DNA of 35,844 nucleotides from Deltaproteobacteria bacterium. Lineage in GTDB: Bacteria > Desulfobacterota > Binatia > DP-6. Shown in pieces: positions 23,684 to 31,558 of the stretch (the stretch's first letter is position 1; each line of letters opens with the position of its first letter). The notes beneath the pieces were generated by a model, which was given only the letters and a program-made list of their open reading frames with translations, was not told the origin of the DNA and ran no database searches. The position numbers and the translations under genes are program-made. The DNA is taken from contig VBKF01000103.1 of the NCBI GenBank assembly GCA_005888095.1, positions 1 through 35,844 on the forward strand. The letters are read 5' to 3'.

Positions 23684-25033
23684 ATGGCCAGTGTGTTAGG
23701 GAGCCCAAAGAGCTTGGCGCACCACGGAAGCGGCCAGAACGACGGCGCCGCCGCGCGGCTGATCGCGTGGCACCGCGACGCGCGCGCGCGCACGCTCGCG
23801 CTCGTGGCGGGGCTCAGCGACGCGCAGCTGATGGGCCCTCGGCTGCCGATCGTCAACCCGCTGCGCTGGGAGGTCGGGCACGTCGGCTGGTTCCAGGAGT
23901 ACTGGGCCCTCCGGCACGCCCGCGACGAGGCGCCGCTCCGCGCCGATGGCGACCGGCTCTACGACTCGGCCCGCGTCGCACACGACACGCGGTGGGACCT
24001 GCCCCTGCCGTCCATGGCCGAGACGCTCGGCTACCTCGACGCCGTCCTCGCGCGCGCCGTCGAGCGCCTCGCGGCGCGCGAGCCGTCGCCCGCGGAGCGG
24101 TACTTCCACCTCCTCACCGTCTCCCACGAGGACATGCACGACGAGGCCTTCACCTACACCCGGCAGACGCTCGCCTACCCGCCGCCGCGCCTCCCGGCGG
24201 TAGCGCCGCCGAGCGGCGGAGGCGCGCTCGCCGGCGACGTCCGGATTCCCGGCGGGACCTTCCGGCTCGGGGCGAGCCCCGACCTCCCCTTCATCTTCGA
24301 CAACGAGAAGTGGGCCCATCCCGTCGAGCTCGAGCCCTTCGCGATCGCGCGCGCGGCGGTGACCAACGCCGCGTTCGCCGCCTTCGTCGAGGACGGCGGC
24401 TATCGCCGCCGCGAGCTCTGGTCCGACGCCGGGTGGGCCTGGCGCTGCACGGTCGACGCCGAGCACCCCGTCTATTGGAGGCGTGCCGCGGGCGGCGGCT
24501 GGGAGCGCCGCCACTTCGACCGCTGGCTCCCGCTCGAGCCGCATCACTCGGTGCTCTTCGTCAGCTGGTACGAGGCCGATGCGTACTGTCGCTGGGCGGC
24601 GCGCCGTCTCCCAACGGAAGCGGAATGGGAGGCGGCCGCCGCCGCCGAGCCGACGCCCGACGGCCGCGGGCTTTCCACTCGCAAGCGGCTCTACCCGTGG
24701 GGCGACGAGCCACCGACGCAGGAGCGGGCCAACCTCGACGGCCACGCGCTCGGCTGTGTCGACGTCGGTGCGCTGCCCGCCGGCGACAGCGCGTTCGGAT
24801 GCCGGCAGATGCTCGGCAACGTCTGGGAGTGGACCGCCACGGACTTCCTGCCCTATCCCGGCTTCGTCCTCGATCCGTACCAGGAGTACTCGGAGCCCTG
24901 GTTCGGCACGCACAAGGTGCTGCGCGGCGGCTGCTGGGCGACGCGCGCGCGCCTGCTGCGCAACACGTGGCGGAACTTCTACACCCCGGACCGGCGCGAC
25001 GTCTTCGCCGGCTTCCGCACCTGCGCGCGCTAG
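23684..25033 (+). CDS. senA: Selenoneine synthase SenA-like (EgtB-related iron enzyme)
   Basis: A 449-residue protein with an N-terminal DinB-like domain and a C-terminal FGE-sulfatase domain, like EgtB. The likely iron ligands are H66 in WEVGHVGWFQEYW and H148/H152 in HEDMHDEAFTYTRQTL. The FGE domain carries RLPTEAEWEAA, LGNVWEWTATDF and the C-terminal AGFRTCAR. The whole pattern (ALRHARDE, YDSARVAHDTRWDLPLP) is that of SenA, which couples a selenosugar to hercynine. Confirming selenium use would require a linked or genomic senC/selD, not seen here. The ATG at 23684 was chosen; a GTG at 23693 is possible. The stop codon lies in the first bases of the adjacent repeat element. Confidence 0.85.
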   Translation: MASVLGSPKSLAHHGSGQNDGAAARLIAWHRDARARTLALVAGLSDAQLMGPRLPIVNPLRWEVGHVGWFQEYWALRHARDEAPLRADGDRLYDSARVAHDTRWDLPLPSMAETLGYLDAVLARAVERLAAREPSPAERYFHLLTVSHEDMHDEAFTYTRQTLAYPPPRLPAVAPPSGGGALAGDVRIPGGTFRLGASPDLPFIFDNEKWAHPVELEPFAIARAAVTNAAFAAFVEDGGYRRRELWSDAGWAWRCTVDAEHPVYWRRAAGGGWERRHFDRWLPLEPHHSVLFVSWYEADAYCRWAARRLPTEAEWEAAAAAEPTPDGRGLSTRKRLYPWGDEPPTQERANLDGHALGCVDVGALPAGDSAFGCRQMLGNVWEWTATDFLPYPGFVLDPYQEYSEPWFGTHKVLRGGCWATRARLLRNTWRNFYTPDRRDVFAGFRTCAR

Positions 25034-25105
25034 GAGCGCGACCCAAGACTTCTTGGGTCGCGAACCGGACGCGAGGGTGTTCCGTCGGGATCACGCCCGA
25101 CTGTC

Positions 25106-25135
25106 CTGCCGCGGCTGGCGAAGCCAGCGCGGCAG
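25106..25135 (+). repeat. Internal inverted repeat of the MITE-like element, left copy
   Basis: Left copy of a 30-base block, itself a near-perfect hairpin (GCTGGC, gaa, GCCAGC core). The right copy is at 25232-25261 in opposite orientation with a single terminal mismatch. Confidence 0.85.
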
Positions 25136-25231
25136 ACGAACACGCGCGTTTCCACGGCCGCCGCAGACCGGCCCAATCGCCAACCGGTACGCATCAGCGC
25201 CGCGAGACCTCTGGAACGGCGCGTGTCCGTT

Positions 25232-25261
25232 CTGCCGCGCTGGCTTCGCCAGCCGCGGCAC
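25232..25261 (-). repeat. Internal inverted repeat of the MITE-like element, right copy
   Basis: Inverted counterpart of the 25106-25135 block; 29 of 30 bases match by eye. Together the two make the element a long interrupted palindrome. Confidence 0.85.
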
Positions 25262-25411
25262 GGCGGTCGCGCGTGCCGCGAGCGCCACATGCTCGCGTCC
25301 GTGCCCGCGACCCAAGAAGTCTTGGGTCGCGCTCCTAGGCTTCGAGCACGGCTTCGTCGATAGTGACACTCGAACGGCCGTGGCATAGTGTCGGGCAGGA
25401 GGAGGGGGACC

Positions 25412-26550
<1,139 letters not shown>

Positions 26551-26554
<4 letters not shown>

Positions 26555-26775
26555 CCCCGCCGCTCGAGCTCGACCTCCGCGGCGTCAAGTGTCCGCTCAG
26601 CTGGGCGAAGGCGAAAGTCCGTCTCGAGGCGCTCCCCCGTGGCGCCGAGCTCGACCTCCTGCTCGACGACCCACAGGCCGTACGCGACATCCCGCGCGCC
26701 GCCGAGGCGGCCGGCCATCACGTCGTCGCGGTGGCCCACGAAACCGAACGCTGGCGGATCAGGATCGAGGCCTGA
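26551..26775 (+). CDS. TusA family sulfurtransferase-like protein
   Basis: A 74-residue TusA/SirA-fold protein. The persulfide-carrying cysteine is C14 in LDLRGVKCPLSWAKAK. The usual CPxP is CPLS here, which keeps the cysteine and first proline but not the second; such variants are known in the family. The GTG at 26551 overlaps the thiolase stop by 4 bases. A sulfur-relay role is inferred; the partner is unknown. Confidence 0.8.
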
Positions 26776-26785
26776 CAGCCCGGAT

Positions 26786-26791
26786 TTGACA
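26786..26791 (+). promoter_or_regulatory. Candidate -35 hexamer for the ku operon
   Basis: A perfect TTGACA stands 44 bases upstream of the ku start in a short gap. The expected -10 region (around 26809-26816, CTTTCTTG) matches the consensus poorly, so only the -35 is offered as a site. Confidence 0.35.
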
Positions 26792-26834
26792 CGACCCCGG
26801 GGGCTGCGCTTTCTTGCCCCCAGAGGAGGCCTCC

Positions 26835-27722
26835 ATGGCAGCGCGTTCGATCGCGTCGGAGACGATCAGCTTCGGCCTCGTCTCCATCCCGGTACGGCTC
26901 TACGTCGCCACGCAGTCGCAACAGGCGTCCTTCAACCTGCTGCACGAGAAGTGCCGCACGCGCATCCGCCAGCAGCTCTACTGCCCCAGCTGCGAGCGCG
27001 TCGTCGAGCGGAACGAGCTGGTCAAGGGCTACCAGTTCGAGCGCGAGCGCTACGTCACCTTCACCGACGCCGAGCTCCGGGCGGTCGAGGCGGCGGCCAG
27101 CCCGACCATCGACATCCACGAGTTCGTGCCCCTCGAGCGGGTCGACCCCATCTACTTCGAGAACGTCCACTACCTCGGCCCCGACAAGGGCGGCGAGAAG
27201 GCCTACCGTCTCCTCGCCGAGGCAATGCGCGACACGGGCAAGGTGGCGCTCGGGCAGCACATCAGCCGCGGCAAGGAGCACCTCGTGCTGATCCGTCCCT
27301 TCGGTGCGGGGCTCGTGATGCACGAGATGTACTACGGGGACGAGGTGCGCAGCTTCGCCGAGATCCCCACCGATGGCGCGGTGAAGCTGCGCGACTCGGA
27401 GACGGAGCTCGCCCGGCGGCTCGTCGAGCAGCTCTCGGCGGCGGAGTTCCGTCCCGACCAGTACCGCGACGAGTACCGCGACCGGCTTATGGAAGCAGTC
27501 CAGAAGAAGGTCGACGGCGAGGAGGTGACGGTAGCCGCCCCGACCGCGAAGCGCGCGGAGGTCATCGACCTCATGGAGGCGCTCAAGAAGAGCCTCGCGG
27601 GGCGGAAGGCAGGCGGCGAGGAACCGGCGGCGGGACCCGCGCGCGCCGCGAAACGGCGGCCGGCGGCCGCCGCCCGGCGGCGCGAGGCGCCGGCGCCCGG
27701 GCAGCGTGCACACAAGAAGTAG
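26835..27722 (+). CDS. ku: Bacterial Ku, non-homologous end-joining
   Basis: A 295-residue bacterial Ku homodimer protein that binds DNA ends for NHEJ. The ring-forming core is seen: ISFGLVSIPVRLYVATQSQ, FNLLHEKCRTRIRQQLYCPSC (a Cys pair possibly binding metal), KGYQFERERYVTFTDAEL and IYFENVHYLGPD. The C-terminal ~45 residues are a basic Lys/Arg/Ala-rich tail that probably contacts DNA or ligase. The ATG at 26835 follows a GAGGAGG. No LigD is in the window. The next gene starts on the base after the ku stop, so they are in one operon. Confidence 0.95.
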   Translation: MAARSIASETISFGLVSIPVRLYVATQSQQASFNLLHEKCRTRIRQQLYCPSCERVVERNELVKGYQFERERYVTFTDAELRAVEAAASPTIDIHEFVPLERVDPIYFENVHYLGPDKGGEKAYRLLAEAMRDTGKVALGQHISRGKEHLVLIRPFGAGLVMHEMYYGDEVRSFAEIPTDGAVKLRDSETELARRLVEQLSAAEFRPDQYRDEYRDRLMEAVQKKVDGEEVTVAAPTAKRAEVIDLMEALKKSLAGRKAGGEEPAAGPARAAKRRPAAAARRREAPAPGQRAHKK

Positions 27723-28577
27723 GTGAGCGCCCGGCGCGCCGCCGACGCTCGCGCCCACTTCGACACGGCGCAGGCGGCCCGCATCGTCGGGCTGCCGCCC
27801 GCACGGCTCCGGCGCTGCGTGCACGCAGGCCTGGTCGCGCCCGCGCGCGACGCGCACGGGCGGCTCCGCTTCGACTTCGTCGATCTGATCCTGCTGCGCA
27901 CCACCCGCGGCCTGCTCGAGAAGCGCGTCCCGGTCGGGCAGATCCGCCGCGTCCTCGAGTCGCTCCGCCGGCAGATCGGCGGCCGGCCGCTCACCCGTCT
28001 CAGCATCTTCACCGACGGCAAGCGTGTGGTCGCGTGGGACGGGGACACCCGCTGGCAGCCCGAGTCGGGGCAGTTCCTCTTCAACTTCGACAGCGGCCGC
28101 GTGGTGGCGCGTGCGACGAAGGTGGCTCGCCTGCCGAAGTCGGCGTCGCCGTCGCTGCCGCAGCTGAGCGCCGATCAGTGGTGCGACCTGGCGATGGAGA
28201 TCGAGAACACCTCGCCGCTCGAAGCGCGTGCCGCCTACCATCATGCCCTCGACCTCGACCCCGCCCACGTCGTCGCGCGCATCAACCTCGGCCGGCTGCT
28301 GCACGCCGAGGGCAACCTCACCGGGGCGGAGGCCCACTACCGGGACGCCGTACGGTACGACCCCACCAGCGCCCTCGCATGGTACAACCTGGGCGTGCTC
28401 CTCGAGGACACCGAATGCCCCGGCGAGGCCGCCGGCTGCTACGAGCGGGCCGTGCGTCTCGACCCTGACCTGGCCGACGCGCACTACAACCTGGCGCTGC
28501 TCTACGAGCGCGCCGGGCGGGCGCGGGACGCCGTCAAGCACCTGGCGATCTACCGCCGCCTCGTCCCGCGTCGATGA
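27723..28577 (+). CDS. MerR-like helix-turn-helix and TPR repeat protein
   Basis: A 284-residue protein. Residues ~10-75 resemble a MerR-type winged-helix HTH (FDTAQAARIVGLPPARLRRC, then LLEKRVPVGQIRRVLESL). A middle region of about 70 residues carries the short beta pattern KRVVAWDGD and QFLFNFDSG. The last ~120 residues contain at least three TPRs (LGRLLHAEGNLTGAEAHYRD, LGVLLEDTECPGEAAGCYER, LALLYERAGRARDAVKHL). It begins with GTG immediately after the ku stop, so expression is linked to Ku. A regulatory role is inferred. Confidence 0.75.
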   Translation: MSARRAADARAHFDTAQAARIVGLPPARLRRCVHAGLVAPARDAHGRLRFDFVDLILLRTTRGLLEKRVPVGQIRRVLESLRRQIGGRPLTRLSIFTDGKRVVAWDGDTRWQPESGQFLFNFDSGRVVARATKVARLPKSASPSLPQLSADQWCDLAMEIENTSPLEARAAYHHALDLDPAHVVARINLGRLLHAEGNLTGAEAHYRDAVRYDPTSALAWYNLGVLLEDTECPGEAAGCYERAVRLDPDLADAHYNLALLYERAGRARDAVKHLAIYRRLVPRR

Positions 28578-29323
28578 CGAGCACCGAGCAGCGCACGCGC
28601 CGCGCGGCGCCGACGCGCATCTCGCACGTGCTCGTCGGCACCTCGGGCTTCAGCTACCCCGCGTGGCGCGGGACCTTCTACCCCGAGGACCTCTCCGCGC
28701 GCGAGATGCTCGGCTTCTACGCGCGGCAGCTCGGCACGGTGGAGATCAACTACACCTTCCAGCGCTTCCCGACGCCGGCCCTCCTCGCCGGCTGGGCCCG
28801 GCAGACGCCCGCCGGCTTCCGCTTCGCGCTCAAGGCCCCGCAACGCATCACCCACCAGCTCCGGCTCCGCGACGCGGGCGAGCTCGTCCAGCGCTTCTGT
28901 CAGCTCGCCACCACCCTCGGCCAGAAGCTCGGGCCGCTGCTCTTCCAGCTGCCGCCCTACCTGCGCTTCGACGCCGAGCGGCTCGCGGCCTTCCTCGACC
29001 AGCTGCCCCAGGGCGTGAGCCCCGCCTTCGAGTTCCGCGACGCGAGCTGGTTCCGGGACGAGACCTACGAGCTCCTGACCCGGCACCGCGCCGCGCTCTG
29101 CATCGCCGACAGCGAGGCGTTGGCCACACCCGTCGTGGCGACGGCGCCCTTCGGCTACCTGCGGCTTCGCCGCGCCGACTATGAGGCCGCCGACCTCGAT
29201 GCCTGGGCGGCGCGCGTGCGCGAGTCGCGGGGCTGGAAGCGCGTCTACGCGTACTTCAAGCACGAGGAGAGCGGCCGCGGTCCCGCGCTCGCCCGGGGGC
29301 TGGTCGAGCGGCTCGGGGGCTGA
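28574..29323 (+). CDS. DUF72 (YecE-like) family protein
   Basis: A 249-residue TIM-barrel-like DUF72 protein. VGTSGFSYPAWRGTFYPEDL is the diagnostic N-terminal motif, followed by VEINYTFQRFP, FALKAPQRITH, FQLPPYLRFD, AFEFRDASW and VYAYFKHEE near the end. Function unknown. Its ATG overlaps the stop of the MerR/TPR gene as ATGA, placing it third in the ku operon. DUF72 genes are seen beside ku in other bacteria, which suggests a DNA-repair link but does not prove one. Confidence 0.85.
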   Translation: MTSTEQRTRRAAPTRISHVLVGTSGFSYPAWRGTFYPEDLSAREMLGFYARQLGTVEINYTFQRFPTPALLAGWARQTPAGFRFALKAPQRITHQLRLRDAGELVQRFCQLATTLGQKLGPLLFQLPPYLRFDAERLAAFLDQLPQGVSPAFEFRDASWFRDETYELLTRHRAALCIADSEALATPVVATAPFGYLRLRRADYEAADLDAWAARVRESRGWKRVYAYFKHEESGRGPALARGLVERLGG

Positions 29324-29411
29324 GAGCGCTCGCGATGGAGGTTCAAACCGGAGGATTCGAGCGCCGAGTGCAACGCCGCGAGCACGCTTCACTATCCGCA
29401 CCGGGTCGTTC

Positions 29412-29441
29412 TTGACAACGCCAGGTTCGATGCCCTAGGAA
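29412..29441 (+). promoter_or_regulatory. Candidate sigma-70-type promoter of the SCP2 gene
   Basis: TTGACA at 29412-29417 and TAGGAA at 29436-29441 with an 18-base spacer, 36 bases upstream of the SCP2-domain gene. The gap of 154 bases after the DUF72 gene holds nothing else recognised. Confidence 0.45.
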
Positions 29442-29477
29442 AACCTCGAACCCCAGCCCCCCAGAGGAGGAGTCTGC

Positions 29478-29804
29478 ATGACGCCCAAGGAGATCTTTGC
29501 CGAGATGCCCAAGAACCTGAACGCCGACGCGGCGAAGGGCATGAACTCGACCATCCAGTTCAACCTGAGTGGCGACAGCGGCGGCCAGTGGTACGTCGCC
29601 ATCAAGGACGGCACGTGTCAGGTGCAGGAGGGCACCGCGTCGTCGCCCAACATGACACTCTCGATGTCGGCGCAGGACTACGTCGACATGATCATGGGCA
29701 AGCTGAACGGCCAGATGGCCTTCATGAGCGGCAAGCTCAAGATCTCCGGCGACATGGGGCTCGCGATGAAGATGCAGAGCCTCTTCAAGCGCCCCGGCGC
29801 CTGA
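29478..29804 (+). CDS. SCP2 sterol-binding domain protein
   Basis: A 108-residue protein that is all SCP2 fold: MTPKEIFAEMPKNLN, then STIQFNLSGDSGGQWYVAIKDG, MTLSMSAQDYVDMIMGKL, AFMSGKLKISGDMGLAMKM and a short tail. SCP2 domains hold lipids such as fatty acyl-CoAs or sterols in a hydrophobic tunnel. In a hopanoid producer a lipid-carrier role is tempting, but it is not adjacent to those genes. The AGAGGAGG 8 bases before the ATG is strong. It is probably monocistronic and ends before the hairpin at 29827. Confidence 0.9.
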   Translation: MTPKEIFAEMPKNLNADAAKGMNSTIQFNLSGDSGGQWYVAIKDGTCQVQEGTASSPNMTLSMSAQDYVDMIMGKLNGQMAFMSGKLKISGDMGLAMKMQSLFKRPGA

Positions 29805-29826
29805 GGGCGGCCGCACTAGCTCGGAC

Positions 29827-29862
29827 GAGCCGGGTGGACCCGCGGCGTGGTCCATCCGGCTC
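29827..29862 (+). terminator. Strong hairpin after the SCP2 gene
   Basis: A 14-base stem (GAGCCGGGTGGACC with GGTCCATCCGGCTC, one G-U pair) with an 8-base loop, starting 22 bases after the SCP2 stop. No T-run follows, so it is not a classical intrinsic terminator, but position and stability fit transcript 3'-end formation. Confidence 0.55.
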
Positions 29863-30003
29863 CCACGTCCGCCGGGCACGCCGCTGGTGGGGAATGGGGA
29901 TGGAAGACGCAACCAGCAACGCGATTCCGCCGAAGCGGTCTCGGGTGGTGCGTCCGCCGGTGATCGGCGAGCAGCCGAGCCCCTGGCTCTAATCAGCTCA
30001 ACC

Positions 30004-30282
30004 TTAACTCACCCGTCGCAGGAGCTGGCCGAGGGCGAGCAGGATGCCGCCCAGGCTGAGGCCGCCCAGAAGTCCCGCGACCATGGCGGCGAGCAGGCCG
30101 TAGTGCCGCAGCGCGGCAGCCCAGTACTCCGCCTGGAAGAGCGCATGCTCGGGATGGCGACCGTAGGCGGCTGCCACCTCCTGGAAGTGTGCGTCGCCGG
30201 CGAGCAGCCAGCCCGCCACCGCCGCGGCGGCGAGCCCCAGCACGAGGACCAGCACGCCGAGGGCCCGGAGGAAGGTGGCCAT
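30004..30282 (-). CDS. Small membrane protein, two TM segments
   Basis: A 92-residue protein with hydrophobic segments at residues ~5-27 (LGVLVLVLGLAAAAVAGWLL) and ~62-82 (YGLLAAMVAGLLGGLSLGGI), joined by a His-rich soluble loop. No signal or known domain was recognised. Its ATG follows the stop of the AAK-GNAT gene with no gap, so the two are probably cotranslated. Function unknown. Confidence 0.65.
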   Translation of the reverse strand: MATFLRALGVLVLVLGLAAAAVAGWLLAGDAHFQEVAAAYGRHPEHALFQAEYWAAALRHYGLLAAMVAGLLGGLSLGGILLALGQLLRRVS

Positions 30283-31473
30283 TCAAGCGCGCGCGGCGGC
30301 CGCCGCGGCCGGTAGACGGCGCCGGAAGACCGCCACGCGGGCCCGGCGCCGACGATCGTACCCCACCCACTTGGCGGCGGGCACCGCGGCGGCGCTCACG
30401 CGCTCGAAGCCGAGGCGCTCGAAGAACTGCTGCGCGCGCCCGTCGACCGCACACGCAAAAACGTAGTCCAGCCCCCTGGTCTCGGCCTCCGCCAGGAGCC
30501 GGCTCACCAGCCGCTCGCCGATGCCCTCGCCCTTGAAGCGCGTGATCGTGTACAGGCCGACGATCTCGCCCGCGTGCTTGGTCGCGTAGGGCACCGTCAG
30601 CAGGCCGGCGACGCCGGCGAGATGTCGGCCGCAGATCGTCGCCCCGAAGCTCGACGCCAGCAGCTCCGCCATCTCCTCCGGCGTGCGCGGCTTCAGGACC
30701 CCCTCGCGCCGCCCGCGCTCGTGCAGGCGCTCGGCCTGCGCGAAGTCGTCGAGCGCGAGGGGCGCCACGTGACAGTAGTCGCCCTGGGTGAAGAGCGTTC
30801 CCGAGCCGACGTAGGTGAACAGCTCTTCGGCGACGCCCGCCGGCGCGCACAGGTTGACCGCCTCGACGCCGCCGGCGAGGGCGGCGCGGACCTCCACCAG
30901 GAGCGCACGACGCTCGCCCAGCCCCGACCACTCGGCCTCGCCCTGGCGCAGCAGCGTGTCGAGGAGGTTCTCGTCGACGAACGACAACCGTCCCGTGCCG
31001 ACGTCGAGCCCGCCCTGCGCGTCGACCAGCACGAGCTTCGGGACGCGCAGCCCGACGGCCAGCGCCGCCGCGTCGCGCGGAAAGCTCGCCGCGGCGGGGA
31101 CCGCGAGCACGCAGAGACGAGCGCGGCGAGCGGCCAGCCAGAGCGCAGCGCGCAGCGTCTCGGGCGAGGCGGGACCGGCCGCGTCGAGGTGCACGACGGG
31201 AACCGGCAGCCGCCGGTCCTTGCGCGGCCGGGGCAGCGCGCGGCTGCGACGCAGGGCGGCCAGGAGCCGGCGCTCGGCGGCGGGCCACCACAGGAGCACG
31301 CGCGTGTCGTTGCGGACGAGGTCGGCGACGGCCCCGGCGAGCGCGCTCAGGTCGGCGCCCGTCACCGCGGGCGCCAGCGCGAGCAGCACGCTCCGGCCGC
31401 GAAACTCCTCGAGGTAGAAATCCTTCTCGTCGAAAGGCTCGGGAGGCGGCGACCCGCCGGCCGGGGACGACAT
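30283..31473 (-). CDS. N-acetylglutamate synthase-like protein (amino-acid-kinase-like domain plus GNAT)
   Basis: A 396-residue protein. The N-terminal ~270 residues resemble a degenerate amino-acid-kinase domain (EEFRGRSVLLALAPAV at the start, VGSGTLFTQGDY at the end). The C-terminal ~130 form a GNAT acetyltransferase with the acetyl-CoA loop FKGEGIGERLVSRLL and the FFERLGFERVSAAAVPAAK segment. This order is that of ArgA-type N-acetylglutamate synthases, but the kinase-like half is diverged and no arg genes are nearby, so the substrate is uncertain. The ATG at 31473 was chosen because the upstream frame has no family match. It is 85 bases from the divergent gamma-glutamyltransferase. Confidence 0.7.
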   Translation of the reverse strand: MSSPAGGSPPPEPFDEKDFYLEEFRGRSVLLALAPAVTGADLSALAGAVADLVRNDTRVLLWWPAAERRLLAALRRSRALPRPRKDRRLPVPVVHLDAAGPASPETLRAALWLAARRARLCVLAVPAAASFPRDAAALAVGLRVPKLVLVDAQGGLDVGTGRLSFVDENLLDTLLRQGEAEWSGLGERRALLVEVRAALAGGVEAVNLCAPAGVAEELFTYVGSGTLFTQGDYCHVAPLALDDFAQAERLHERGRREGVLKPRTPEEMAELLASSFGATICGRHLAGVAGLLTVPYATKHAGEIVGLYTITRFKGEGIGERLVSRLLAEAETRGLDYVFACAVDGRAQQFFERLGFERVSAAAVPAAKWVGYDRRRRARVAVFRRRLPAAAAAARA

Positions 31474-31558
31474 CGCACGCGACCCTAGCACACGCGGCCA
31501 CCGCGGCAAGGACAGCGGCAGTTGCCTCGGCACGTCGCGAGAAGGTAAGCCGCCGCTC

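Larger units (their letters stand above)
25031..25337. mobile_element. MITE-like palindromic element, ~307 bp
   Basis: A non-coding element bounded by perfect 32-base inverted repeats (25031-25062 and 25306-25337). Each end is itself a hairpin: CGCGACCCAAGA, two bases, TCTTGGGTCGCG. Inside, a 30-base block at 25106-25135 (CTGCCGCGGCTGGCGAAGCC onward) recurs inverted at 25232-25261 with one difference, and the arms resemble each other over roughly 110 bases. Both ends abut TA, which would fit a TA target duplication. No transposase gene is inside. The first three bases (TAG) supply the senA stop. Read on either strand, the ends encode the same short string RDPRSLGSRS, as expected for such an inverted repeat. 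Confidence 0.85.

Noticed and set aside
22678-25033. The pair as an ergothioneine locus
   Set aside because: The glycosyltransferase partner and the sequence pattern of both proteins fit SenB and SenA better than EgtB with EgtD/EgtC; neither EgtD nor EgtC is present.
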